Origin: Wocania ichthyoenteri Th78 | Lineage (GTDB): Bacteria > Bacteroidota > Bacteroidia > Flavobacteriales > Flavobacteriaceae | Reading direction: 5' to 3' | DNA: 64,000 nt | Assembly (NCBI RefSeq): GCF_000789235.1 | Contig: NZ_KN525716.1 | Location: 588,501-652,500, forward strand | In this document: positions 37,488-46,198 of the stretch, piece after piece | Numbering within the stretch: the stretch's first letter is position 1 | How the letters are laid out: the number at the start of each line of letters is the position of its first letter | The notes under the pieces: model-generated | What the model was told of the DNA's origin: nothing | Database searches by the model: none | Seen by the model: only the letters and a program-made list of their open reading frames with translations | Program-made: the position numbers and the translations under genes

Positions 37488-38675
37488 TTAGTCTAAAATT
37501 TCAGTTACCTGACCAGCACCTACTGTTCTACCACCTTCACGTATTGCGAAGCGTAGACCAATATTCATTGCGATTGGTTGAATTAACTCAACTGTAATCG
37601 TTAAGTTATCTCCAGGCATAACCATTTCTACTCCATCAGGAAGTGCAATATTTCCAGTTACATCAGTTGTACGTACGTAGAACTGTGGACGGTAGTTATT
37701 ATGGAATGGAGTGTGACGTCCACCTTCTTCTTTTTTAAGGATATAAACCTCAGCTTTAAATTTAGCGTGTGGTGTTACAGAACCAGGTTTTGTAATTACC
37801 ATACCACGAGAAATTTGAGTCTTCTCAATACCTCTTAATAAGATACCAGCGTTATCTCCAGCCTCACCTCTATCTAATATTTGACGGAACATTTCAATAC
37901 CAGTAATAGTAGATGTTAATTTCTCAGCACCCATACCGATAATCTCTACAGGATCTCCAGTGTTAGCTATACCAGTTTCAATACGACCAGTTGCAACAGT
38001 ACCACGACCAGTAATAGAGAATACATCTTCTATTGGCATTAAGAAATCTTTATCAACTTCTCTTAAAGGCTCTTCAATCCAAGAATCACAAGCTTCCATT
38101 AATTCCATTACTGTATCTACCCATTTTTGCTCTCCGTTAAGGGCACCTAAAGCAGAACCAGCAATTACAGGTCCATTATCTCCATCGTACTCATAGAAAG
38201 ATAATAAATCTCTAATTTCCATATCTACTAACTCAAGTAATTCTTCATCATCAACCATATCCACTTTATTCATGAATACAACGATACGAGGAATTCCTAC
38301 TTGACGACCTAATAAGATGTGCTCACGAGTTTGTGGCATTGGACCATCAGTAGCAGCAACCACTAAAATAGCACCATCCATTTGAGCAGCACCAGTAACC
38401 ATGTTCTTTACATAATCGGCGTGACCTGGACAGTCAACGTGAGCATAGTGACGGTTAGCTGTTTGATATTCTACGTGTGAAGTATTAATTGTAATACCTC
38501 TCTCTTTTTCTTCTGGAGCGTTATCAATTTGATCAAATGATCTCGCTTCTGATAAACCTGCATCAGCTAATACTTTAGTAATAGCAGCAGTTAAAGTTGT
38601 TTTACCGTGATCTACGTGTCCAATTGTACCAATATTTAAGTGTGGTTTTGAACGATCGAAAGTTGCCTTTGCCAT
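37488..38675 (-). CDS. tuf: Elongation factor Tu
   Basis: 395 residues. G-domain motifs are present: GHVDHGKT (about 19-26), DCPGHADY (about 81-88) and NKVDM (about 136-140). Domains II and III follow with [13 protein letters not shown] and [14 protein letters not shown]-Tu brings aminoacyl-tRNA to the ribosome. It lies between four tRNA genes upstream and tRNA-Trp downstream, a layout conserved in the phylum. The promoter that feeds it is probably the one at 39317-39345. Confidence 0.99.
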   Translation of the reverse strand: MAKATFDRSKPHLNIGTIGHVDHGKTTLTAAITKVLADAGLSEARSFDQIDNAPEEKERGITINTSHVEYQTANRHYAHVDCPGHADYVKNMVTGAAQMDGAILVVAATDGPMPQTREHILLGRQVGIPRIVVFMNKVDMVDDEELLELVDMEIRDLLSFYEYDGDNGPVIAGSALGALNGEQKWVDTVMELMEACDSWIEEPLREVDKDFLMPIEDVFSITGRGTVATGRIETGIANTGDPVEIIGMGAEKLTSTITGIEMFRQILDRGEAGDNAGILLRGIEKTQISRGMVITKPGSVTPHAKFKAEVYILKKEEGGRHTPFHNNYRPQFYVRTTDVTGNIALPDGVEMVMPGDNLTITVELIQPIAMNIGLRFAIREGGRTVGAGQVTEILD

Positions 38676-38745
38676 GTTTTTAAATAATTTTAATCTTAGT
38701 TATATAATAATATTAGTGTATTCTTTTTTATACTCTTCAATATAG

Positions 38746-38817
38746 AGCCAATGACGAGATTTGAACTCGTGACCTCTTCCTTACCAAGGAAACGCTCTAC
38801 CCCTGAGCTACACCGGC
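38746..38817 (-). tRNA. tRNA-Thr (anticodon GGT)
   Basis: A 72-nt cloverleaf with acceptor GCCGGTG/CATTGGC (two wobbles), D-arm AGCTCAGGGG, anticodon stem TTTCC/GGAAG with loop TTGGTAA. The anticodon GGT reads ACC/ACU. It is the tRNA nearest tuf. Confidence 0.96.
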
Positions 38818-38884
38818 GTAAAGTTTTTATTCCCTATTCTCTCAAATAATCTTTTTAAAAGATTGCATTAGCTGAAAGAAGAGT

Positions 38885-38902
38885 TTCCTGCCTTCGCAGG
38901 AA
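38885..38902. repeat. Short palindromic repeat (REP-like), copy 2
   Basis: TTCCTGCCTTCGCAGGAA, the same hairpin core as at 26006-26025, inserted between tRNA-Thr(GGT) and tRNA-Gly. Confidence 0.65.
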
Positions 38903-38908
38903 TTTTAG

Positions 38909-38981
38909 AGCGAGAGACCGGGTTCGAACCGGCGACATTCAGCTTGGAAGGCTGACGCTCTACCAACTGAGCTACTCTCGC
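38909..38981 (-). tRNA. tRNA-Gly (anticodon TCC)
   Basis: A 73-nt cloverleaf: acceptor GCGAGAG/CTCTCGC, anticodon stem TCAGC/GCTGA with loop CTTCCAA. The anticodon TCC reads GGA/GGG. Confidence 0.97.
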
Positions 38982-39044
38982 AATTTTAACAAGCTTAAAC
39001 TTGTTTGGTTTTCAATATTTCAATAAAATTTTGAAAAAAGTTTG

Positions 39045-39126
<82 letters not shown>

Positions 39127-39191
39127 AATTAAACTTATTTCAATCTTTTTAAGAACTTTTTTGCGCACACCTTTTAAATCTACGCTTTTTG

Positions 39192-39265
39192 AGCCGATGG
39201 AGGGACTCGAACCCACGACCTGCTGATTACAAATCAGCTGCTCTAGCCAGCTGAGCTACATCGGC
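39192..39265 (-). tRNA. tRNA-Thr (anticodon TGT), second identical copy
   Basis: Identical over 74 nt to 12338-12411. It is the first tRNA after the promoter at 39317-39345. Confidence 0.97.
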
Positions 39266-39293
39266 GTTTTTTACACTTTTTACGCATAAAAAA

Positions 39294-39315
39294 AGCCCGC
39301 TATTTCTAACGGACT
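39294..39315 (-). terminator. Hairpin with GAAA loop and U-run at the start of the tRNA-tuf transcript
   Basis: Minus strand AGTCCGTTA GAAA TAGCGGGCT forms a 9-bp stem with two wobbles and a GAAA tetraloop, followed by T7. It looks like an intrinsic terminator for hpf, but a promoter lies inside the same stretch, so transcripts started there begin at this hairpin. Confidence 0.65.
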
Positions 39316-39316
39316 G

Positions 39317-39345
39317 CAAATGTATAGATTTTTTATTTTATTCAA
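39317..39345 (-). promoter_or_regulatory. Promoter of the tRNA-tuf-secE-nusG operon
   Basis: Minus strand TTG (39345-39343), 18-nt spacer, TACATTTG (39324-39317). A near-ideal Bacteroidota promoter; the first tRNA starts 51 bp downstream. Confidence 0.75.
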
Positions 39346-39366
39346 AACATTTTTTAATAAATTTTA

Positions 39367-39669
39367 TTATAAATGTGCTCTTAATTTTTCTTTTCGCTTT
39401 TTTAACTGTCTTTCTAATGATGAGACAGCCATATCTGCTCCTTCTTCAAAGCTTTTGCATTGTTTTTTTACTACAAAACTATCTCCTGGAACACTTACCC
39501 TAGCTTCGAAAACTTTATTTTCTTTGTCACTAGTGTTTTCTACCTTTAGAAAAACATCAGATTTTATAACTTTATCATAAAACATATCTAACTTATCCAT
39601 TCGTTTTTGAATAAAATCTATTAATTTTTGGTCAGCATTAAAATTAACTGATTGCGTGTTTACTTTCAT
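39367..39669 (-). CDS. hpf: Ribosome hibernation-promoting factor (short HPF/YfiA type)
   Basis: 100 residues with the HPF/RaiA fold: MKVNTQSVNFNADQKLIDFI, then EARVSVPGDSFVVKKQCKSFE, then DMAVSSLERQLKKRKEKL. It is the short type, without the C-terminal dimerisation domain. It binds the decoding centre of inactive 70S ribosomes under stress. It lies between xerC and the tRNA cluster. Its stop is followed by the hairpin at 39294-39315. Confidence 0.92.
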   Translation of the reverse strand: MKVNTQSVNFNADQKLIDFIQKRMDKLDMFYDKVIKSDVFLKVENTSDKENKVFEARVSVPGDSFVVKKQCKSFEEGADMAVSSLERQLKKRKEKLRAHL

Positions 39670-39794
39670 CTGTTATTTTTTTTAGGTTATTAAATTGCTA
39701 AGATGTAATTCGCCAATAATTATTTTTAGCTAATAGCTACTTAAATTATTATGACTCATTTCATTCTTTTATTTTTTGGTTAGACAATAATATT

Positions 39795-40685
39795 TTATTT
39801 TTCACTCCTTGGATGTGCTTTTACATGCACTTTTTTAAGCTCGGTTATACTATTATGAGTATAAACTTGTGTTGCTGCTAAACTTGAATGACCAAGCAAT
39901 TCTTTAACAGCATTTAAATCGGCACCTTGATTAAGTAAATGAGTGGCAAATGAATGTCTTAATATATGCGGACTCTTTTTAACCTTAGCTGATGCCAAAC
40001 TAAAATAATCATTTATTATTCTGTAAACAAGTGTTTCGTAAACTTTAATTCCTTTTTTAGTTAAAAACAAGATATCATCATCTATAATACTTTCTAATTC
40101 ATTTCTTGAAATTAAATACTTACTTATCGTTTGTACTACCGGTTTTAATAACGGAACGATGCGCTCTTTATTTCTCTTCCCTAATACTTTTACCGTTTTA
40201 TTATCTAAATTAACACTTGTTAGTTTTAACTCTACTAATTCTATACGTCTTATTCCTGTGGAATAGAATAATTCAATTATTAATTTATTACGAATCCCTT
40301 CAAAATCATTCTCAAAATGTAATTCATTTAAAACGGTCATTACTTCATTTTCTGAAAAGGGAACTTGAATTTTCTTGCTAGTTTTTAATGCTTTATGTTT
40401 AGAAAGCGGATTGGTTTTTATCTCACCTATTTTTAAAAGAAACTTGTAATAGGTGTTTAATGCAGAAACTTTTCTGTTAATACTTCTGTTTGATAGACCA
40501 CTTTCTACCATGGAGACTATCCAACTTCTTATTTGTGGATAGTTTACCTTATTAATAGTGTTGGTTTCATATTTGGCTGTTATGAAATCTAAAAAGTTTT
40601 TTAAATCGGTTTGATACGCATTTACTGTTAATGCTGAATAGTTTTTTTCGAGCAATAAATATTCTGTAAATGATTTGAAGGCCAT
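39795..40685 (-). CDS. xerC: Tyrosine recombinase XerC (chromosome dimer resolution)
   Basis: 296 residues. The N-terminal SAM-like core-binding domain (about 1-85, YLLLEKNYSALTVNAYQTDL) is followed by the catalytic domain with Arg in STGIRRIEL (about 149), Lys in LGKRNKER (about 172), HILRHSFATH (about 245-254), His in LGHSS and the nucleophile Tyr in TQVYTH (about 277). It is a housekeeping Xer enzyme for dif site resolution. It has no integron IntI-specific insertion, so it is not a cassette integrase. Confidence 0.95.
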   Translation of the reverse strand: MAFKSFTEYLLLEKNYSALTVNAYQTDLKNFLDFITAKYETNTINKVNYPQIRSWIVSMVESGLSNRSINRKVSALNTYYKFLLKIGEIKTNPLSKHKALKTSKKIQVPFSENEVMTVLNELHFENDFEGIRNKLIIELFYSTGIRRIELVELKLTSVNLDNKTVKVLGKRNKERIVPLLKPVVQTISKYLISRNELESIIDDDILFLTKKGIKVYETLVYRIINDYFSLASAKVKKSPHILRHSFATHLLNQGADLNAVKELLGHSSLAATQVYTHNSITELKKVHVKAHPRSEK

Positions 40686-40770
40686 TTGATAAGTTTAATG
40701 TTTAAAGTTAAAAGTTTAAAATTTAAGCAGCAACTTTATAATCAAAATACTTAAAAATTGATGGATAAAA

Positions 40771-40794
40771 AAATTCCCGCAAATGCGGGAATTT
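40771..40794 (-). terminator. Terminator of rpsU
   Basis: AAATTCCCGC and GCGGGAATTT form a 10-bp stem with an AAAT loop. On the minus strand a T7 run follows. Confidence 0.9.
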
Positions 40795-40818
40795 AATTCT
40801 ATTATAATTTAGAAGCTA

Positions 40819-41013
40819 TTAAATATCTTCTGCATCTCTCAATCCTTGAATGTACTGCGCTTTTTGGATTTGCGCTCTACGTACTACTGAAGGTTTATTA
40901 AACTGCTTACGTACTTGAAGTTGACGTTTAGTTCCAGTTTTATCAAACTTTCTTTTAAAACGCTTTAGCGCTCTATCTATATTTTCCCCTTCTTTTATTG
41001 GTATAATTAACAT
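40819..41013 (-). CDS. rpsU: Ribosomal protein bS21
   Basis: 64 residues, MLIIPIKEGENIDRALKRFKRKFD and a basic helical tail ending in EDI. bS21 binds near the 3' end of 16S rRNA. In Flavobacterium johnsoniae, structural work shows bS21 covers the anti-Shine-Dalgarno, which explains why most genes in the phylum lack SD sequences, and rpsU itself has a strong SD and is thought to be autoregulated. Here a strong SD is indeed present 10 nt upstream. The gene has its own ideal promoter and terminator. Confidence 0.96.
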   Translation of the reverse strand: MLIIPIKEGENIDRALKRFKRKFDKTGTKRQLQVRKQFNKPSVVRRAQIQKAQYIQGLRDAEDI

Positions 41014-41023
41014 AGTGTCTTAA

Positions 41024-41028
41024 CCTCC
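41024..41028 (-). promoter_or_regulatory. Strong Shine-Dalgarno before rpsU
   Basis: GGAGG inside GAGAGGAGGTTAAG on the minus strand, 10 nt before the ATG. SD sequences are rare in this phylum, so its presence only here in the window supports autoregulation by bS21. Confidence 0.8.
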
Positions 41029-41050
41029 TCTCTTTTAGATTTTGTGGGTG

Positions 41051-41080
41051 CAAATATAAAAACTAATTAATAATTAACAA
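41051..41080 (-). promoter_or_regulatory. Promoter of rpsU
   Basis: Minus strand TTG (41080-41078), 19-nt spacer, TATATTTG (41058-41051). It is 37 nt before the ATG, leaving a leader that contains the SD. Confidence 0.8.
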
Positions 41081-41096
41081 TTAAAAATTTAAATTT

Positions 41097-42263
41097 TTAT
41101 GTAACAGGTTTATAGTCTTTCTTATCGATGATTATTTTTGCTAAAATCTCTTTTAATATCTCAGACGTCCCTCCTCCTATTGGTCCTAATCTGCTATCGC
41201 GTAAAAGTCTTGCCATGGGGTAATCTTCCATATAGCCGTAGCCACCTAAAAACTGGAGGCATTGGTAGATAACCTCATCTGCCATTTTAGTAGATTTAAG
41301 CTTAGACATTGAAGCTTCTTTTACCACATACTCGCCTTTGTTTAATCTGTAAGCCACTGCATAGTTGAATGTTTTACAAATTTCCATATCGGTATATAAT
41401 TCTGCTACTGAATGACGTAATGCTTGAAATTTATTGATAGTTTTTCCGAAAGCCATACGTTCGGACATGTATTGTAGCGCATACTCTAAAGCGTATTCTG
41501 CACGAGCATGTGCATTAACTCCCATAATTAAACGTTCTAACGAAAAATGCTGCATGATATAAGGGAAACCTTTATTTTCTTCGCCCAATAAATTAGTTGC
41601 TGGAATTTTAACATTATCGAAAGCTATTTCTCCAGTATCGGATGCACGCCAACCTAACTTATCTAATTTGGTTGCAGATACGCCTGTAGTTTCTCTATCG
41701 ACAACAAAAATACTGATACCTTTATTGCCTAATTCTGGATTTGTTTTGGCTGCTACTACCAAATAGTCGCTTACAACCCCATTGGTAATAAATGTTTTTG
41801 ATCCGTTTATAATATAATGTTCACCATTTTTAACCGCAGTGGTGCGCATGCCTGCAACATCACTACCGCCAAAAGGTTCGGTTATACATAAACATCCTAT
41901 TTTATCTCCAGAGATGCTTGGTGTTAAATAATGTTCTTTTATATCGTGATTGCCTTCGGCATTAAGATGCGTCATTGCTAAATAACAGTGCGCCCAAATT
42001 GCTGCGGCAAAACCACCAGAGTTTATTTTTTGAAGTTCTTCAAGAAGAATAACGGTATAGAAAAGATCTAAATTTAGTCCGCCATAAGCTTCTGGGTAAT
42101 TGATACCAAAGAAACCCATATCACCCATTTTTTTCCAAATAAAGCGTTCGATATTTCCATCGTTTTCCCATTTATCTATATGCGGAACAACTTCTTTGTT
42201 TAAAAAATCTTGTAAACTTTTTCTAAAAAGTTGATGCTCTTCGGTGAAGTACATTGTATTCAT
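41097..42263 (-). CDS. Acyl-CoA dehydrogenase family protein
   Basis: 388 residues, normal for the family. The FAD and substrate signatures are present: CLCITEPFGGSDVAGMRTTA (about 128-147), then ERMAFGKTINKFQALRH (about 270-286), and near the end FLGGYGYMEDYPMARLLRDS. It oxidises an acyl-CoA to the enoyl-CoA using electron-transfer flavoprotein. Chain length cannot be told; similarity to short- and branched-chain enzymes is only an impression. It starts 29 bp after the stop of the HhH gene. A second ATG three codons in is also possible. Confidence 0.9.
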   Translation of the reverse strand: MNTMYFTEEHQLFRKSLQDFLNKEVVPHIDKWENDGNIERFIWKKMGDMGFFGINYPEAYGGLNLDLFYTVILLEELQKINSGGFAAAIWAHCYLAMTHLNAEGNHDIKEHYLTPSISGDKIGCLCITEPFGGSDVAGMRTTAVKNGEHYIINGSKTFITNGVVSDYLVVAAKTNPELGNKGISIFVVDRETTGVSATKLDKLGWRASDTGEIAFDNVKIPATNLLGEENKGFPYIMQHFSLERLIMGVNAHARAEYALEYALQYMSERMAFGKTINKFQALRHSVAELYTDMEICKTFNYAVAYRLNKGEYVVKEASMSKLKSTKMADEVIYQCLQFLGGYGYMEDYPMARLLRDSRLGPIGGGTSEILKEILAKIIIDKKDYKPVT

Positions 42264-42292
42264 TAGCGTTTTTTTCTTTCAATTCGATAGCA

Positions 42293-43159
42293 TTAATCGA
42301 GCGACAAATATAATTTAATTATCTCGATTTTATTTACAGGAAAGTCTTTAACTTTTGTTAATTCATTTAACGATTTATAGCCGTCTCTTAATTTTCTCTG
42401 CTCAACAATCTCGTGTGCTAAATCGTAATCGATGTGCTGAATGGTAACGAGATCTTCTAATTCAGCTTTATTTATATCGATTTTTTTAATGGCTCTTGGT
42501 GTTTTAACGGTAAACTGATTTGTTATTTTTTCGATAACTTCAGGTGTTAATCCGTAAATACCTTGAAGCTGAACATCGGCAATAAATCCGCCATCAAATT
42601 TATTTCTGAATTTTACAATGCGCTCTGAGTAATATTCACCAACACCATTTACTCTTTGTAATTGTTTTGCGGTTGCTGTGTTTAAATCTTGTTTTTGAGC
42701 GAATGTCTTTGGTGTGTTATTGTAGACCGTTGCCTTAGTTTTTGGTTTCGGATTTGCAACCCACTCTGGAAATTTAAAATATGGAGATATCGTGTTCAAA
42801 AGTGAATCGGATATTTTGGTTGCCTCTTGAAATTCTTTTGAAGAATTCACCCATTTGTTTTGTTTTCTAAACGCGTGTAACCTGTCAATTTCTTCGTTTG
42901 ACATACCTAACGAAGTGCCTTTATAATCGGTTATATAATTAGGGTTAAAAGGATATATTTTTGGTTTCCTTTCTTCAAGTTTAACTAGTTTAAGAGAGTC
43001 AATTTCTTTTTGAAATTTTGCGAGTTCTTCTTGATTTACTGAGATGTCTTGATAATCTTTATCAACAAAAAAATAAACGCATTGCAATACTATTATAAGT
43101 AGAATTAATAAAAAAATCCCATTTCGCTGTTCTTTTGAAAACGTGAAATGGGACTTCAT
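42293..43159 (-). CDS. Membrane-anchored helix-hairpin-helix protein (ComEA-like)
   Basis: 288 residues with one N-terminal transmembrane segment (about 14-32) and at least two helix-hairpin-helix motifs in the C-terminal half (DLNTATAKQLQRVNGVGEYY, about 157-176, and IDINKAELEDLVTIQHIDYD, about 227-246). HhH pairs bind DNA without sequence preference, as in ComEA of natural competence, although ComEA is usually shorter. A DNA-uptake role is possible, but other ComE genes are not seen nearby. It is 24 bp after the AGCS gene. Confidence 0.82.
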   Translation of the reverse strand: MKSHFTFSKEQRNGIFLLILLIIVLQCVYFFVDKDYQDISVNQEELAKFQKEIDSLKLVKLEERKPKIYPFNPNYITDYKGTSLGMSNEEIDRLHAFRKQNKWVNSSKEFQEATKISDSLLNTISPYFKFPEWVANPKPKTKATVYNNTPKTFAQKQDLNTATAKQLQRVNGVGEYYSERIVKFRNKFDGGFIADVQLQGIYGLTPEVIEKITNQFTVKTPRAIKKIDINKAELEDLVTIQHIDYDLAHEIVEQRKLRDGYKSLNELTKVKDFPVNKIEIIKLYLSLD

Positions 43160-43183
43160 TTAACTTATCTTTTATATTATTTT

Positions 43184-44815
43184 TTATTCCTCTTTACTCG
43201 CTTTTATAGCACCCACATACTTATTCATTTCTTCTCTTACTTTAGGGAATAAGAACAGAAGTCCAATCATATTTGGAAACACTAGAGCTAATATCATAGC
43301 ATCAGAAAATTTAATTACCGCATCTAATGTTGCAGCTGCTCCGATAACAATAAAAATTAAGAATAGAATTTTATAAACAGTATCTGCTGTTTTTCCTTTT
43401 CCAAATAAAAATTTCCATGATTGTAAGCCATAATAAGACCAAGAAATCATAGTTGAAAATGCAAATAAAACAATCGCAATGGTTAATATATATGAAAACC
43501 CTGGAATTACAGAATCGAAAGCCATAGATGTTAAATCTACACCTCCAATTGAGCTGCCATCAGAATTTAAAATTACATTACTTGCTCCGTCGCCGCCATA
43601 CGGAAATACGCTTTGCATATTTGTACCATCAATATTGAAAAAGATGATAACTAAAGCTGTCATTGTACAAATAACAACAGTATCAATAAAGGGTTCTAAA
43701 AGTGCCACAACACCTTCTGATGCTGGATAATTTGTTTTAACTGCTGAATGCGCTATGGCTGCCGAACCTGCACCAGCTTCGTTTGAAAATGCTGCACGCT
43801 GAAACCCTACTATTAAAACACCTACTAGACCACCAAGTCCTGCCATTGGTGTAAATGCACCATTAAATATTAGTCCGAAAGCATCGCCAATAGAGCTGAA
43901 ATTTGCAAAAATTATCACTAAACACGCAAGCACATATATACCTGCCATAAATGGTACAATTTTTTCTGTAATACTTGCAATACGCTTAATACCACCAATA
44001 ATTACAATACCAACTAAAACAGCTAAAATAACACCAATAATTACTCCGGTTGCACCACCTTGTAAATTAAACAAAGAGCTTAATTGTACAGCAGCTTGAT
44101 TAGATTGAAATGCGTTACCACCTCCAAATGAAGCACCAACACAAAGTATAGCAAATAAACCTGCAAGTACTTTTCCTATTCCAGAAAAGCCTCTTTCCTT
44201 AAGGCCTTTTGATAAATAATACATTGGACCACCGTATACAGTACCGTCTTCTCCAACATCTCTATATTTTACACCAAGTGTACATTCTACAAATTTTGTA
44301 GACATACCTATTAAGCCACAAACAATCATCCAAAATGTAGCTCCAGGACCACCAAGTGCAATAGCTACTGCAACACCAGCAATGTTACCCAAACCCACAG
44401 TACCAGAAACAGCAGTTGCCAACGCTTGAAAATGGCTTACTTCTCCTTCTTTACTTTCATCTCGAATAGTATCTGGGATATCGCCATCAATTGCCATATT
44501 AGGATCTCCAGCAGCATGACCACCTTCAACTTCATCATATTTACCCCTAACCGTGTTTATTGCTAATCCAAATTTTGTGAAACTTGGAAACTTAAAATAT
44601 ATTGTGAAAAAAGTTGCTCCAGCAACCAAAAGAATAACGACAAATGGTATGTTATAAGAACCTATTGGAACTGTAGTCAAAACAAAACCTTCCCACCAAG
44701 TTGCTACTGGCATAAAGGCATCATTTACTTTTTCGTCTAAACCTTTTTCTACTTCTTGTGCAAATGTTAAAAATGGTAATATTAATGTGAAAATTGAAAG
44801 AAGATACTTCTTCAT
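43184..44815 (-). CDS. AGCS-family sodium:amino acid (alanine) symporter
   Basis: 543 residues with a signal-like N-terminus and about 10 transmembrane segments. The AGCS signature is clear: TVGLGNIAGVAVAIALGGPG (about 141-160), then WMIVCGLIGMSTKFVE, and later FQRAAFSNEAGAGSAAIAHS. It imports alanine or glycine with sodium, as expected for a marine organism. The N-terminal region is longer than in many homologues and includes an insert between the first helices (about 90-125). It is upstream of the HhH gene and probably monocistronic in function. Confidence 0.92.
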   Translation of the reverse strand: MKKYLLSIFTLILPFLTFAQEVEKGLDEKVNDAFMPVATWWEGFVLTTVPIGSYNIPFVVILLVAGATFFTIYFKFPSFTKFGLAINTVRGKYDEVEGGHAAGDPNMAIDGDIPDTIRDESKEGEVSHFQALATAVSGTVGLGNIAGVAVAIALGGPGATFWMIVCGLIGMSTKFVECTLGVKYRDVGEDGTVYGGPMYYLSKGLKERGFSGIGKVLAGLFAILCVGASFGGGNAFQSNQAAVQLSSLFNLQGGATGVIIGVILAVLVGIVIIGGIKRIASITEKIVPFMAGIYVLACLVIIFANFSSIGDAFGLIFNGAFTPMAGLGGLVGVLIVGFQRAAFSNEAGAGSAAIAHSAVKTNYPASEGVVALLEPFIDTVVICTMTALVIIFFNIDGTNMQSVFPYGGDGASNVILNSDGSSIGGVDLTSMAFDSVIPGFSYILTIAIVLFAFSTMISWSYYGLQSWKFLFGKGKTADTVYKILFLIFIVIGAAATLDAVIKFSDAMILALVFPNMIGLLFLFPKVREEMNKYVGAIKASKEE

Positions 44816-44922
44816 AAGAATTTGTTGTTAGTTAGTTTTATTAAAGAATATGTATTTAAAGCTAGCAAGATGCTAAAAATAATTGATTTTTTAAAACAAT
44901 TGATTGTTAAAATACGAATCTG

Positions 44923-45936
44923 TTAACTTATATCATATATAGTATTAAGCACATCTATTTGCTCTGGGCGACCTAATACTATAATTTTTGAATTAGGTGC
45001 TAAGTCTAAATCTGCTTCTGGATTTACTATATATTCTCCGTTTTCATCTTTATATCCAATAACTGTACATCCTGTTTTCTTTCTGAGATCTAAATCCTTA
45101 ATGGTTTTAATTTCTTTAGTTAATTTTTCAATAGCAATCTCTTCAATATTTATGTTAGATTTTCCAACAATAGAAAGATTATCTACAAATTCCATTAAGC
45201 CAGGAACTACTACTAATGATGCCATATGATCGCCACCAATTTTATCTGGTAAAATAACATTATTAGCACCTGCTAGTTTTAATTTTTTATAAGATGTTTC
45301 TTGAGAGGCTCGACTTATAATATTAATATCCTTATTTATTTGCCTTGTAGAAAGTACTACAAATAAGTTATCTGCATCGTTTGGTAGTGCCGATATTAAA
45401 CAGGATGCTCTATCTACACCAGCTTGCATTAAGGTTTCGTCTTCATTAGCATTACCTAAAACGAAAGGCGTCAGATCGTTTTCATCTTTTTCAACCAGTT
45501 CTTTATCTTTTTCAATAATAACAAACGGTTTGTTATAAGCTAATAATTTAGTTGCAGCTTGTTTACCATTTCTTCCGTAACCACAAATTATAATGTGGTT
45601 TTTTAAATTATCAATCTTTTTCTGCATCTTTTTTTGTTTTAATTCTTCAAAACTATTCTTGCTTAAAATATACTCGGTAATTACAGATAAGGCATAACCT
45701 AAAATAAAAACACTAATTAAAATTAATGATATAGTAAAAATCTTAGTAGCATCATCTAATGGATGAACCTCTTTAAAACCAACAGTAGTAATGGTTATTA
45801 CGGTCATATAAAGCGCATCAATCCAGGTGTAATTAGACATCGATTTAAAACCAATAACACCAATAGCTAATAAAAGAATCAGCAGAATTACCGCAGTATA
45901 TATTTTTGTTCTAAAAAACTTTATTAATGGATTCAT
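44923..45936 (-). CDS. Potassium channel with RCK (TrkA-N and TrkA-C) domains
   Basis: 337 residues. Two transmembrane helices (about 14-32 and 68-90) enclose the selectivity filter TITTVGFKEVHPL (about 49-61). The RCK domain starts IIICGYGRNGKQAA (about 117) and has a Rossmann fold that senses NAD(H) or ions. A TrkA-C-like domain follows (about 260-337). The family is like MthK/Kch. The gene overlaps the PspC gene by 4 bp. Confidence 0.93.
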   Translation of the reverse strand: MNPLIKFFRTKIYTAVILLILLLAIGVIGFKSMSNYTWIDALYMTVITITTVGFKEVHPLDDATKIFTISLILISVFILGYALSVITEYILSKNSFEELKQKKMQKKIDNLKNHIIICGYGRNGKQAATKLLAYNKPFVIIEKDKELVEKDENDLTPFVLGNANEDETLMQAGVDRASCLISALPNDADNLFVVLSTRQINKDINIISRASQETSYKKLKLAGANNVILPDKIGGDHMASLVVVPGLMEFVDNLSIVGKSNINIEEIAIEKLTKEIKTIKDLDLRKKTGCTVIGYKDENGEYIVNPEADLDLAPNSKIIVLGRPEQIDVLNTIYDIS

Positions 45937-46160
45937 AAATCAAAAACAGATGAGCGTTTTGTGTAAACTATATCCTTAATACGCATCCAAAAAGCCATAA
46001 ACAAATAGAGTGCAAAACCAAAACCTAAAGTTACAAATGTTAAATACATAAACGAGGTACGCACGACTTTGGCTCTAATACCAAACCGGTCTGCGATACG
46101 TTGACAAACATAATATCCGTGCTTTTGAAAAAACAATAATGGTTTGTAAATGTTGTTCAT
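45933..46160 (-). CDS. PspC-domain small membrane protein
   Basis: 75 residues from the ATG at 46160; a GTG five codons earlier is the alternative. The PspC domain shows GYYVCQRIADRFGIRAKVVR and a transmembrane segment (about 37-60, SFMYLTFVTLGFGFALYLFMAF). PspC-like proteins sense envelope stress, but short ones of this type are only loosely assigned. It is translationally coupled to the potassium channel gene, with a 4-bp overlap, and follows the DUF2851 gene after 38 bp. Confidence 0.85.
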   Translation of the reverse strand: MNNIYKPLLFFQKHGYYVCQRIADRFGIRAKVVRTSFMYLTFVTLGFGFALYLFMAFWMRIKDIVYTKRSSVFDL

Positions 46161-46198
46161 GCCGCAATTTAACACTTCCTTTTTTAGTTTAAAAATTT

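Noticed and set aside
39795..40685. Tyrosine recombinase as an integron integrase for the cassette-like array
   Set aside because: It has the standard XerC length and motifs and lacks an IntI-specific insertion; it is about 9 kb from the elements in a core gene block.
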